Shown here one piece after another: positions 5,457 to 13,051 of a stretch of DNA of 17,796 nt. Source of the DNA: Paraburkholderia acidipaludis NBRC 101816 (GTDB taxonomy: Bacteria > Pseudomonadota > Gammaproteobacteria > Burkholderiales > Burkholderiaceae); contig NZ_BAXZ01000043.1 of the NCBI RefSeq assembly GCF_000684975.1, positions 1 to 17,796 of the forward strand. The letters run 5' to 3'. The notes under the pieces are model-generated. The model did not search any database and was not told the DNA's origin. It saw only the letters and a list, made by a program, of their open reading frames with translations. The position numbers were made by a program, and so were the translations under genes. Position 1 is the stretch's first letter; the number at the start of each line of letters is the position of its first letter.

Positions 5457-6845
5457 ATGCAAATCTTCGATGCCTTCCATCTCGCCAGGCTGCAGTTTGC
5501 GTTTACCGTTTCGTTTCACATCATGTTTCCCGCCATCAGCATCGGCATGGCGAGTTTTCTCGCCGTGCTCGAATGGCGCCTCCTGATGACCGGCGATGCG
5601 GCCTACAAGGACATGTACCGCTTCTGGTCGAAGATCTTCGCGGTGGGGTTCGGCATGGGCGTTGTCTCCGGCGTCGTAATGGCCTACGAGTTCGGCACGA
5701 ACTGGAGCGGCTTTGCCCTGGCTGCCGGCAACATCACCGGGCCGCTCCTGACCTATGAAGTGCTGACCGCATTTTTTCTCGAAGCCGGTTTTCTCGGCGT
5801 CATGTTGTTCGGCTGGAATCGCGTGAGCCCGAAGGCGCATTTCTTCGCAACGCTAATGGTCGCGGTCGGCACGCTGATCTCCACGTTCTGGATCCTCGCC
5901 TCCAACAGCTTCATGCAGACGCCGCAGGGCTACGCCATCGAAAACGGCCGCCTCGTGCCGGTGGACTGGTTCAAGGTCATCTTCAATCCTTCGTTTCCAT
6001 TCCGGCTCGCGCACATGACGATTGCGGCGTTCATCGTCGCCGCCTTCATCGTGGCGGCCTGCGGCGCCTGGCACCTGCTGCACGGGCGGCGCGACGTGCC
6101 CGTCAAGCGCAGCTTTTCGATGGCGCTCGGCATTCTGCTCGTGCTCGCGCCCGTACAGATCTTCGTGGGCGACGCGCACGGCCTGAACACGCGCGAGTAC
6201 CAGCCGGCCAAGATCGCCGCCATCGAAGGGCTATGGGAGACCGAGCACGGCGGCACGGCGCTCAACCTCGTGGGCCTGCCGGACATGAACGCGGAAGTCA
6301 CGCGCTACGCCGTGCGGATTCCGCATCTGGGCAGCCTGATTCTCACGCATAGTTGGGACGGCGAAATTCGCGGGCTCAAGGAGTTTGCGCCGCAGGACCG
6401 CCCTTACTCGCCCATCATCTTCTGGACCTTCCGGCTCATGGCGGGCCTCGGCATGCTGATGCTGCTGACCGCCCTGCTCGGTCTGTGGCTGCGCCTGCGC
6501 GGGCGCCTCTATGAAACGCGCTGGTTCCAGTGGCTCGTGTTCTGCATGGGGCCTTCGGGCATCGTGGCGCTGCTGGCCGGCTGGATCACGACCGAAGTCG
6601 GCCGCCAGCCGTGGACCGTCTACGGCGTGGTGCGCACCATCGACTCCGTATCGCCCATCGGCGCCCAGCAGGCCGGCGTTTCGCTGCTGATCCTCGTGAT
6701 CGTGTATTTCCTCGTGTTCGGCACGGGCGTCTACTACATGCTGAAACTGATGAAAAAAGGCCCGGCGGAAGGCACCGAAAGCCGCGAATCGCTGAAGCAT
6801 CCGGGATTGCACAACCGGGCGCTGGACGCCGTGACAGGAGAGTGA
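5457..6845 (+). CDS. cydA: Cytochrome bd-type ubiquinol oxidase subunit I (CioA/CydA, short Q-loop)
   Basis: Subunit I oxidises ubiquinol and holds hemes b558, b595 and d of a terminal oxidase that reduces O2 to water without pumping protons. At 462 residues it has the family's multiple membrane spans. Aligned by eye with E. coli CydA, H21 matches the H19 heme ligand, H186 and M328 (FRLMAGLG) match the heme b558 ligands, and E101/E109 (YEVLTAFFLEA) match E99/E107 of the proton/heme channel. K252 and E257 (AKIAAIEG) match the quinol-binding residues, and the GWITTEVGRQPW signature is at 375-386. The Q-loop is short, as in CIO-like oxidases of Pseudomonas and Burkholderia, which are often less cyanide-sensitive; that property cannot be proven from sequence. 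The gene is followed after four bases by cydB, so the two are translated together. Confidence 0.95.
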   Translation: MQIFDAFHLARLQFAFTVSFHIMFPAISIGMASFLAVLEWRLLMTGDAAYKDMYRFWSKIFAVGFGMGVVSGVVMAYEFGTNWSGFALAAGNITGPLLTYEVLTAFFLEAGFLGVMLFGWNRVSPKAHFFATLMVAVGTLISTFWILASNSFMQTPQGYAIENGRLVPVDWFKVIFNPSFPFRLAHMTIAAFIVAAFIVAACGAWHLLHGRRDVPVKRSFSMALGILLVLAPVQIFVGDAHGLNTREYQPAKIAAIEGLWETEHGGTALNLVGLPDMNAEVTRYAVRIPHLGSLILTHSWDGEIRGLKEFAPQDRPYSPIIFWTFRLMAGLGMLMLLTALLGLWLRLRGRLYETRWFQWLVFCMGPSGIVALLAGWITTEVGRQPWTVYGVVRTIDSVSPIGAQQAGVSLLILVIVYFLVFGTGVYYMLKLMKKGPAEGTESRESLKHPGLHNRALDAVTGE

Positions 6846-6849
6846 CGCC

Positions 6850-7857
6850 ATGCAAATCGATCTCCCTGTGATCTGGGCCGCCATCATCGGCCTCGGCGTC
6901 TTCATCTACGTAATGCTCGACGGCTTCGATCTCGGCATCGGGCTGCTATTTCCGTTCTTCGAGGGCAAGGGGGAACGCGAGGTCATGCTCAACACCGTCG
7001 CGCCGGTCTGGGACGGCAACGAAACGTTTCTCGTGCTGGGCGGCGCGGGCCTGTATGGCGCGTTTCCCGTGGTCTACGCCACGCTGCTGCCGGCCAACTA
7101 CATGCCGCTCATCCTCATGGTCGTCGGGCTCATCTTCCGCGGCGCGGCCTTCGAGCTGCGCGCCAAGGCCAACCGCACGCAGCACGCGTGGGACCTGGCC
7201 TTCATGGGCGGCTCGGCGCTCGCGGCGATGTGCCAGGGCATCGTGCTCGGGTCGCTGCTGCAAGGCATCAAGATCGTCGACGACCGCTTCGCCGGCGACC
7301 CGTTCGACTGGTTCTCGCCGTTCAGCATGTTCTGCGGCTTCGGTGTCCTCATTACCTACGCGACGCTGGCCTGCGGCTGGCTCATTCTCAAGACCGATGG
7401 CGACCTGCAGCGCAAGATGCGCCAGTTGATGCGCCCGCTCGCCGTCGTGCTGCTCGCGGCCATCGTCATCGTAAGCTTGTGGACGGTGCTGGGGCTGCCG
7501 GCCGTCGAGGCGCGCTGGTTCGCAAGCGGCAATCTCGGCTGGTTCCTGCCCGTGCCCGTGCTCGTCGTTGCCTGCGTCTGGGGCATCCTGCGTTCGGTGG
7601 CGCGCCACCACGAAGCCACGCCGTTCCTCCTCACGCTCGCCATCTGCTTTCTGGGCTTCACGGGGCTTGTCATCAGCATCTGGCCGAACATCGTCCCGCC
7701 CTCGCTCACGATCTGGGAGGCTTCGTCGAGTCATTCGAGCCAGCTCTTCACGCTGGTGGGCACGGTCATCGTGCTGCCGGTCATCCTGGTCTACAACGCC
7801 ATGCAGTACCGCGTATTTCGCGGCAAGGTGCGGGAAGGGGATCCTGGGTATCACTAA
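6850..7857 (+). CDS. cydB: Cytochrome bd-type ubiquinol oxidase subunit II (CioB/CydB)
   Basis: Subunit II is the hydrophobic partner that stabilises the heme-bearing subunit I. The 335-residue product begins with a membrane helix containing YVMLDGFDLGIG (D24, D27) and the conserved PVWDGNETFLV segment (W54, D55, E58), which contribute to the oxygen/proton pathways in CydB, followed by further hydrophobic spans. ACAGGAGAG lies just before the start and overlaps the end of cydA. No cydX-like frame follows: the gene ends five bases before the stop codon of the convergent M20 gene, leaving no room for a separate terminator. The cydCD exporter genes needed for heme-bd assembly are not in the window. 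Confidence 0.95.
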   Translation: MQIDLPVIWAAIIGLGVFIYVMLDGFDLGIGLLFPFFEGKGEREVMLNTVAPVWDGNETFLVLGGAGLYGAFPVVYATLLPANYMPLILMVVGLIFRGAAFELRAKANRTQHAWDLAFMGGSALAAMCQGIVLGSLLQGIKIVDDRFAGDPFDWFSPFSMFCGFGVLITYATLACGWLILKTDGDLQRKMRQLMRPLAVVLLAAIVIVSLWTVLGLPAVEARWFASGNLGWFLPVPVLVVACVWGILRSVARHHEATPFLLTLAICFLGFTGLVISIWPNIVPPSLTIWEASSSHSSQLFTLVGTVIVLPVILVYNAMQYRVFRGKVREGDPGYH

Positions 7858-7862
7858 CTGCT

Positions 7863-9029
7863 TCAACGTGGGGAGCGGTGCAGATAATCGCCCAGACGTG
7901 CCAACATCGCATCGCAGCCCGCGAGTTGCGCCGTGCTGATGAATTCGTCGGGCTTATGCCCCTGGTCCATGCTTCCGGGGCCGCAAACCACCGCCGGAAT
8001 CCCCGCCTGTTCGAACAGCCCCCCCTCGGTGCCGAAAGCCACCGTGTCGAACTCCGTCGATCCGGTCAGCAGCGCCAGCAGCCGCGCCGCTTCGCTGTCC
8101 GGCTGCGTGGCCAGTCCCGGGTACGCGCTCAGCGACTGAAAGCGCACCTCCGTCTCGGGATGCACGGCCCGCATGGCCGGCAGCAAATCGCGCTCGGCAT
8201 AGCCTTGCAGTTGGTCCGCCACCTCCCGGGCATCGAAGTCGGGCAACGCCCGCACTTCGAAATCGAACTCGCATTCGGCGGGCACGATATTCAGCGCACG
8301 GCCGCCTTTGATCAAGCCCGTCTGCACGGTCGAATACGGCGGGTCGAAGCGGGCATCGTGATGTTCGGGCGCAGCGAGTTGGGCGCCGATCTCGTCAAGA
8401 CGCCCGATCAAGCGCGCCGCATACTGGATCGCATTGACGCCATACGGCGCATAGGCCGAGTGGCAGGCGGCCCCCTTCACATGACAGCGCATCGCGAGCT
8501 TGCCCTTGTGGCCCAGCACCGGCTTGAGCGCGGTCGGTTCGCCGATCAGGCAGAGCCGCGGCCGGTGCGGGCGCCTCGCCAGTTCGGCCAGCATCGGCCG
8601 CACACCGAGGCATCCCACCTCCTCGTCATAGGAGAAGGCCAGATGCACGGGAAGCTGCAGATCCTGCTCGACAAAGCGCGGCACCGCGGCGAGGACCGAG
8701 GCGATAAAGCCTTTCATGTCGGCCGTGCCGCGGCCGTACAGACGTCCATCGCACTCGGTCAGGCGGAACGGGTCGACTGTCCACGCCTGCCCGTCCACCG
8801 GCACGACGTCGGTGTGGCCGGACAGCACGACGCCGCCTCGATCGCACGGCCCGATGGTCGCAAAGAGATTCGCCTTGGTGCGCTCGGCGTTGTGGAACAA
8901 CTCGCATTCCACTCCATGTTGTGCCAGGTACTCCTGCACGAATGCGATCAACGCGAGATTCGAGTCGCGGCTGACCGTGGGGAAACCCACCAACCGTTCG
9001 AGCAGTGCCCGGCTTGACGTCTCACTCAT
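7863..9029 (-). CDS. ArgE-like M20 family deacetylase/deacylase
   Basis: This 388-residue metallohydrolase belongs to the M20A group, with acetylornithine deacetylase (ArgE) as the nearest named relative. It would cleave an N-acyl amino acid or amine using two metal ions. Ligands and catalytic residues are present: H72 and D74 (SGHTDVVP), D104 (GRGTADMKG), E136/E137 (SYDEEVG), E164 (LIGEPT) and H358 (DQGHKPDE). A dimerisation domain lies between (about 175-290). The ATG at 9029 is chosen over 9044 because GGAG sits nine bases ahead of it; either way the start lies inside the end of the DUF1028 gene (8 or 23 bp overlap). It is the last gene of the four-gene unit starting with the monooxygenase. 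Because it sits in that cluster rather than with arginine genes, its true substrate may not be acetylornithine. This is why no symbol is given. Confidence 0.88.
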   Translation of the reverse strand: MSETSSRALLERLVGFPTVSRDSNLALIAFVQEYLAQHGVECELFHNAERTKANLFATIGPCDRGGVVLSGHTDVVPVDGQAWTVDPFRLTECDGRLYGRGTADMKGFIASVLAAVPRFVEQDLQLPVHLAFSYDEEVGCLGVRPMLAELARRPHRPRLCLIGEPTALKPVLGHKGKLAMRCHVKGAACHSAYAPYGVNAIQYAARLIGRLDEIGAQLAAPEHHDARFDPPYSTVQTGLIKGGRALNIVPAECEFDFEVRALPDFDAREVADQLQGYAERDLLPAMRAVHPETEVRFQSLSAYPGLATQPDSEAARLLALLTGSTEFDTVAFGTEGGLFEQAGIPAVVCGPGSMDQGHKPDEFISTAQLAGCDAMLARLGDYLHRSPR

Positions 9030-9699
9030 CGCCTGGGACTCCATAGCTCGGCGCGGCGGTGGGATTCAATGCCCGCGCGAGATAGTCCTGCATCTGCGGG
9101 CGGTAGGCCTGCCAGAGACTGTCGAGGCGGCCAATGGGATCGTCGTCGGCCCAGTCCACGCGCAGGTCGATCATCGGCCACACCACCTCTCCCACCACTT
9201 TCAATGCCGCCGAATGCACGGGCCCGGCCTCGCCGCCCGCCTTCATGGCGCCGTGCATGGCCGCAAGCAGCCGATCCGCCAGCATGCCCCGCGCGCTTTC
9301 GAATGCCTCGACCATCGCGCCAATGACGTGCGTGCCGGCCAGCAGATTGCCGGCGGCAACACATTGCCTGCCGGCCACGGCGTTATGCGTGCCGAGCGCC
9401 TCCTTGCCGCTGAAGAACGCGGTGCGCCCCTGGCTGTCGATCACCGTCACCTGCCGGTACTGGCTCCAGCGATCGGCATCGAGCGCCTGCTGCATGGCGG
9501 CGCCGGTCTCCCCCCCGCCGTTCTCCAGCAGATCGAGAATGCGCGGGCCCAGGGCCGGCAAGGTGACGTTCTGGCTCGCCACGACGCCGACACCCGCACG
9601 CGCCCAGGGACAGCGGGCGCCCACCGCGATGCTCGACGAACTGATGGCGATGCCAAGCTGCCCGCTTTCGGCACAGCGTCCGACGATGGAGAAGGTCAT
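9022..9699 (-). CDS. DUF1028 family protein (Ntn-hydrolase-like)
   Basis: The 225-residue product opens with MTFSIVGRCAESGQLGIAIS and continues with VGARCPWARAGVGVVASQNVT (about 26-46), the signature start of DUF1028. It also contains the family's central GRQCVAAGNLLAG block (110-122). The family is thought, from structural similarity, to have an Ntn-hydrolase-type fold, but no activity is established that I can name. It has no signal peptide or membrane span, so it is probably cytoplasmic. Its ATG shares four bases (ATGA, 9699-9696) with the stop of the RidA-like gene upstream, and its own stop overlaps the start of the M20 gene. This strongly suggests translational coupling and joint function. 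DUF1028 genes often sit beside RidA and M20 genes in proteobacteria, as I recall. Confidence 0.9.
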   Translation of the reverse strand: MTFSIVGRCAESGQLGIAISSSSIAVGARCPWARAGVGVVASQNVTLPALGPRILDLLENGGGETGAAMQQALDADRWSQYRQVTVIDSQGRTAFFSGKEALGTHNAVAGRQCVAAGNLLAGTHVIGAMVEAFESARGMLADRLLAAMHGAMKAGGEAGPVHSAALKVVGEVVWPMIDLRVDWADDDPIGRLDSLWQAYRPQMQDYLARALNPTAAPSYGVPGDE

Positions 9700-10142
9700 G
9701 ATCGCTGTCCCCGGGCCGGATCCGGCGTCCAGTTATCCGGAATCACCGCAATCACGTCGATCTCCATGAGCCACTGCGGCTGCCCGAGCGCCGACACCAC
9801 GAGCCCCGTCGAAATCGGAAAGACGCCCTTGAGCCACTTGCCGACTTCCCGATACACCGGCTCGCGATAGCGCGGGTCGATCAGATAGGTCGTTGTCTTG
9901 ACGATATGCGACAGATCGCTGCCCGCCTCTTCGAGCAGCTGCTTGACGTTCTTCATCGCCTGCTCGGCCTGGGCCTGCGGATCGCCGAGACCCACGAGGC
10001 GTCCGTCGAAATCGGTGCCCACCTGGCCGCGCACATACACGGTGTTGCCGGCGCGCACGGCCTGGCACAAATCGTTGTCGAGCGACTGATTCGGGTAGGT
10101 ATCCCGCGTGTTGAACATGCGAATGCGCGTATGCGTCGGCAT
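9696..10142 (-). CDS. RidA/YjgF-family protein lacking the deaminase arginine
   Basis: The 148-residue product shows the RidA fold: VYVRGQVGTD (35-44), the QAEQAMKNVKQLLEEAGSDLSHIVKTTTYL helix and strand (58-87), and a C-terminal WLMEIDVIAV block. Canonical RidA hydrolyses reactive enamines/imines using an arginine (R105 in RidA) with a conserved glutamate. Here the glutamate (E127) is kept, but the position aligned with the arginine is T112 in FPISTGLVV. This places it with the Rid subfamilies (Rid4-7 type) that lack that residue. Its activity may therefore differ from 2-aminoacrylate deamination. Start ATG 10142 overlaps the stop of the monooxygenase by one base (TAATG), and its stop overlaps the next start by four. 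An upstream in-frame ATG at 10346 would lie deep in the monooxygenase gene and is rejected. Confidence 0.9.
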   Translation of the reverse strand: MPTHTRIRMFNTRDTYPNQSLDNDLCQAVRAGNTVYVRGQVGTDFDGRLVGLGDPQAQAEQAMKNVKQLLEEAGSDLSHIVKTTTYLIDPRYREPVYREVGKWLKGVFPISTGLVVSALGQPQWLMEIDVIAVIPDNWTPDPARGQRS

Positions 10143-11491
10143 TAGAAGACTCCCAGTTCGTTGATGTTGTTCGCCTGCGTGGTCCGGCACGCACGGTCGG
10201 ACGCGGGCACACGCGGCGCTTCGGCCTCGCGCTGCCCGGGGTCGCGATAGGCGAGATACTTGCGCTGCGTGACGATATGGTCGGCAATGTGCCTGGCGTC
10301 GTGCCACACGCCCCAGATGAATGCCGAACCGCGTCGCGAGAGCCACGGCAAGCCGAGGAAATAGATGCCAGGCTCGCTCGACACGCCGCGCTGGTGCCGC
10401 GGTTTGCCTTTCGCGTCGAAGGCATTCACCTGCAGCCAGCCGTAGTCGACGGCGTAGCCCGTCGCCCAGACGATAGCCGTGATCCCTGCCTGCGCGAGAT
10501 CGAGCTCAAGTATCGGGTGAGTGAGGCAAGCCGGATCGGGAAGCGTGGCGCGTGCCTCCGGCTCCTCCGGCAAATCGACGCCGTTGCGGGCGATCCACGC
10601 GTCGGCCGCGTCGAGCAACGCGCGGTAGTTCTCGTCGCCGCGCGCGATATTGAGCGCGAGGTCCGGCTCGAAACTCACGACCGAACCGTCGAACGACTTC
10701 GTCAGGCCGACGAGCGTGATGCCCTGATGCGCGAGCCTGCGGAAATCGACCGTATGACCGCCGCGCGCGCCGCTCACGGCGATCGTCACGTGCTCTTTGC
10801 CCGGCGTGACGGTCTCCGCATCCCATTCGCCCAGCACGCCCAGCCACCAGCAAAAATCGCGGTTGCGATAGGCGCGCGGCGGCCGGTCATGCGCCCCCAC
10901 CGAGAGATAGACCGGCTTGCCCGCGCGCTGCAGTTCGTCGGCGATCTGCACGCCCGACGAGCCCGCGCCCACCACAAGCACGGCCCCTGCGGGCAATTGG
11001 CCGGGATTGCGATAGTCGGCGGAGTGGATCTGCTCGATATTCGCGGCTTGCGGTGCGATCGGCGGAATGACCGGGCGCTGAAACGGCCCCGTCGCCACCA
11101 CGACGCGCAGTGCTTCGACCACGCCCTCGCTCGTTTCCACGGCGAAGCCCGGACGCCCTTCGTTGCGTACCACGCGGGTCACTTCCACACCCGTTCGAAT
11201 GGGCGCGTCGAACTGCTTCGCGTAGGCTTCGAAGTAGTCGGCAATCGATTCCTTCGGCACAAACGCGTCCGGCGCGAAGCCCTCGAAATCCATGCCCGGA
11301 AAACGGTCGTGCCAGGCCGGCCCGTTGGCCACCAGCGAGTCCCAGCGGCCCGTGCGCCAACGCTCGGCCACGCGGCTGCGCTCGAGCACGAGGTGCGAGA
11401 TGCCCAGCCGGCTCAAATGTTCGCTCATGGCGACTCCGGCCTGGCCGGCGCCGACCACGAGCGTGTCGACTGAAACTTTTTCATTTTTCAT
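10142..11491 (-). CDS. Flavin-containing monooxygenase-like protein (class B FMO/YUCCA/CzcO type)
   Basis: This 449-residue protein has two dinucleotide-binding motifs, GAGQAG at 14-19 for FAD and GAGSSG at 175-180 for NAD(P)H. Between them is an H-x3-Y element (IHSADYRNP, H156 to Y160) that resembles the FMO fingerprint, and an ATGY motif lies at 343-346. Class B flavin monooxygenases add one oxygen atom to a nitrogen, sulfur or carbonyl carbon. The closest general resemblance is to bacterial CzcO/YUCCA-like enzymes, often annotated as NAD(P)-binding oxidoreductases. The C-terminal 40 residues are an apparently disordered, charged tail. AGAAGGA lies nine bases before the ATG at 11491. It is the promoter-proximal gene of a four-gene unit, so its substrate likely feeds the RidA, DUF1028 and M20 steps. 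The actual substrate cannot be told from sequence. Confidence 0.88.
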   Translation of the reverse strand: MKNEKVSVDTLVVGAGQAGVAMSEHLSRLGISHLVLERSRVAERWRTGRWDSLVANGPAWHDRFPGMDFEGFAPDAFVPKESIADYFEAYAKQFDAPIRTGVEVTRVVRNEGRPGFAVETSEGVVEALRVVVATGPFQRPVIPPIAPQAANIEQIHSADYRNPGQLPAGAVLVVGAGSSGVQIADELQRAGKPVYLSVGAHDRPPRAYRNRDFCWWLGVLGEWDAETVTPGKEHVTIAVSGARGGHTVDFRRLAHQGITLVGLTKSFDGSVVSFEPDLALNIARGDENYRALLDAADAWIARNGVDLPEEPEARATLPDPACLTHPILELDLAQAGITAIVWATGYAVDYGWLQVNAFDAKGKPRHQRGVSSEPGIYFLGLPWLSRRGSAFIWGVWHDARHIADHIVTQRKYLAYRDPGQREAEAPRVPASDRACRTTQANNINELGVF

Positions 11492-11509
11492 AGCGGTTTC
11501 CTTCTGCCC

Positions 11510-11546
11510 GGCATACCGGCTCGCTCGCCCAATTAATATGTATGCC
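11510..11546. promoter_or_regulatory. Spaced inverted repeat GGCATAC/GTATGCC in the monooxygenase promoter region
   Basis: GGCATAC at 11510-11516 is the exact reverse complement of GTATGCC at 11540-11546. The centres are 30 bases apart, close to three helical turns. The right arm lies in an AT-rich stretch (11531-11556) likely to hold the -10 region for the minus-strand unit. This is a plausible operator for a regulator not encoded in the window. Confidence 0.35.
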
Positions 11547-11585
11547 TAATTATTTACCCGCCTCGTTCGGCGTCATGTGACGGAA

Positions 11586-11605
11586 GCGCCCCCCGTCGGG
11601 GGCGC
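11586..11605 (-). terminator. GC-rich hairpin after the aminotransferase gene
   Basis: GCGCCCCC (11586-11593) and GGGGGCGC (11598-11605) form a perfect 8-bp stem with loop CGTC. The hairpin starts 19 bases past the aminotransferase stop at 11625 in the direction of transcription. Only a very short T-run follows, so efficiency is uncertain. It separates the polyamine genes from the monooxygenase unit. Confidence 0.5.
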
Positions 11606-11624
11606 GATCCGGGATCCCGATGCC

Positions 11625-13007
11625 TTATCGAGCGATCGTCTTTGCCGTCGCGTCGACCGCCTGGCGCATCTTGTCCACCAGCTCGTCGATCTGCGCGTGG
11701 CCGATCACGAGCGGCGGCGCGACGATGAGACGGCCATTCGTGGAGCGCACGATCACGCCCAGATCGAAGCCGACGGACCGGCTATGCCAGGTCAGGTCCG
11801 CTTCGTTCGCGAAGCGCTCGCGCGTGGCCTTGTCCTTCACGAACTGGATCGCCGCCACGGCGCCCACGCCCTGAATTTCGCCCACCAACGGGTGATCGGC
11901 GAAGGCGTCGCGCAGCGCCTTCTGCAGATACGGACCGGTATCGCTCTTGGTGCGCTCGACAAGCCCGCCGCGATCGAGCACGTCGAGATTCGCAAGTGCC
12001 ACGGCAGCGGCCACCGGGTGCCCCGAGTACGTCAGGCCATGAGCATAGACGCCGCCCTTCTCGACGAGCGCCTCGCCCACGCGCCGGCTCATGATGAGGC
12101 CGCCCATCGGCACGTAGCCCGAGGTCAGGCCCTTGGCCACGCAGATCAGGTCCGGCTCGAAGCCGAAATGGCGATGCGCGAACCACTCGCCCGTGCGCCC
12201 GAAGCCGCCGATCACCTCGTCGGCGCAAAGCAGCACGTCGTATTGACGGCAGATACGCTCAATTTCCTGCCAGTAGCCGTCCGGCGGGAAGATCATGCCG
12301 CCCGCGCCCTGGAACGGCTCGGCGACGAAGGCGGCCACGCGGTCCGCGCCCAGTTCGAGGATCTTGCGTTCGAGCGAGAGCGCCGCGGCCTTACCGAACG
12401 CCTCCGGCGTGAGGTCGCCGCCGTTGGCGTACCAGTAGGGCTCGTCCACGTGCGTAATGTTCGGAATCGGCAGGTCGCCCATTTCGTGCATGAAGGCCAT
12501 GCCGCCCAGCGAAGCGCTGCCCACCGTCGAACCGTGATAGCCGTTCACGCGGCCAATCAGCACCTTCTTCTGCGGCTTGCCCATCACGTCCCAGAAGCGG
12601 CGCACCGTGCGGATCAGCACTTCGTTCGACTCGGAGCCCGAGTTCGTGTAGACAACGTGCGAGAAACGATCGCCGAGCAACGAGAACAGCTTCTCCGAAA
12701 GCTGGATCACCGCAGGATGCGTGGTGTGAAAGAACATGTTGTAGTACGAAAGTTCTTTCATCTGCCGCGAGGCGGCATCGATCAGCTCCTGGCGGCCGTA
12801 CCCGACATTCGTGCACCACAACCCGGACATGCCGTCCAGATAGCGGTTGCCGTCGTTGTCCCAGAGGTGGACGCCCTCGCCCCGCACCATCACGCGCGGG
12901 CCTTCCTCGTTCAGGGCTTTCTGATCGACGAAAGCGTGCAGGTGATGCGCTGCATCGCTCTGTTGATAGTCGCGCGTCGTGCGCTGCGGCAAGTCGTGTG
13001 CATTCAT
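11625..13007 (-). CDS. spuC: Putrescine/polyamine:pyruvate-type aminotransferase (class III, SpuC-like)
   Basis: This 460-residue PLP enzyme of the class III (omega) aminotransferase family would move an amino group from putrescine, cadaverine or a related diamine to pyruvate, giving an aminoaldehyde. Visible features are the PLP-phosphate loop TNSGSESNEV (121-130), the ring-stacking GYHGS region (156-160), D263 in CADEVIGGFGRTG and the Schiff-base lysine K292 in VAKGLTSGYVPMGG. The N-terminal DYQQSDAAHHLHAFVDQKAL block resembles SpuC of Pseudomonas. The start at 13007 has GGAG nine bases upstream; the frame stays open far into the antisense of the next gene, but that extension is a GC artefact. 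The aldehyde dehydrogenase gene lies 44 bases upstream on the same strand and would oxidise this enzyme's product. A GABA or beta-alanine transaminase is the main alternative. Confidence 0.85.
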   Translation of the reverse strand: MNAHDLPQRTTRDYQQSDAAHHLHAFVDQKALNEEGPRVMVRGEGVHLWDNDGNRYLDGMSGLWCTNVGYGRQELIDAASRQMKELSYYNMFFHTTHPAVIQLSEKLFSLLGDRFSHVVYTNSGSESNEVLIRTVRRFWDVMGKPQKKVLIGRVNGYHGSTVGSASLGGMAFMHEMGDLPIPNITHVDEPYWYANGGDLTPEAFGKAAALSLERKILELGADRVAAFVAEPFQGAGGMIFPPDGYWQEIERICRQYDVLLCADEVIGGFGRTGEWFAHRHFGFEPDLICVAKGLTSGYVPMGGLIMSRRVGEALVEKGGVYAHGLTYSGHPVAAAVALANLDVLDRGGLVERTKSDTGPYLQKALRDAFADHPLVGEIQGVGAVAAIQFVKDKATRERFANEADLTWHSRSVGFDLGVIVRSTNGRLIVAPPLVIGHAQIDELVDKMRQAVDATAKTIAR

Positions 13008-13051
13008 TCTTCCAGACTCCAAAGGATAAGACGGATTGATCCGGGGCGTGC

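Noticed and set aside
7188..9017. A 609-codon plus-strand frame spanning cydB and the M20 gene
   Set aside because: It crosses two convergent genes in the wrong frame or strand and carries no motif.
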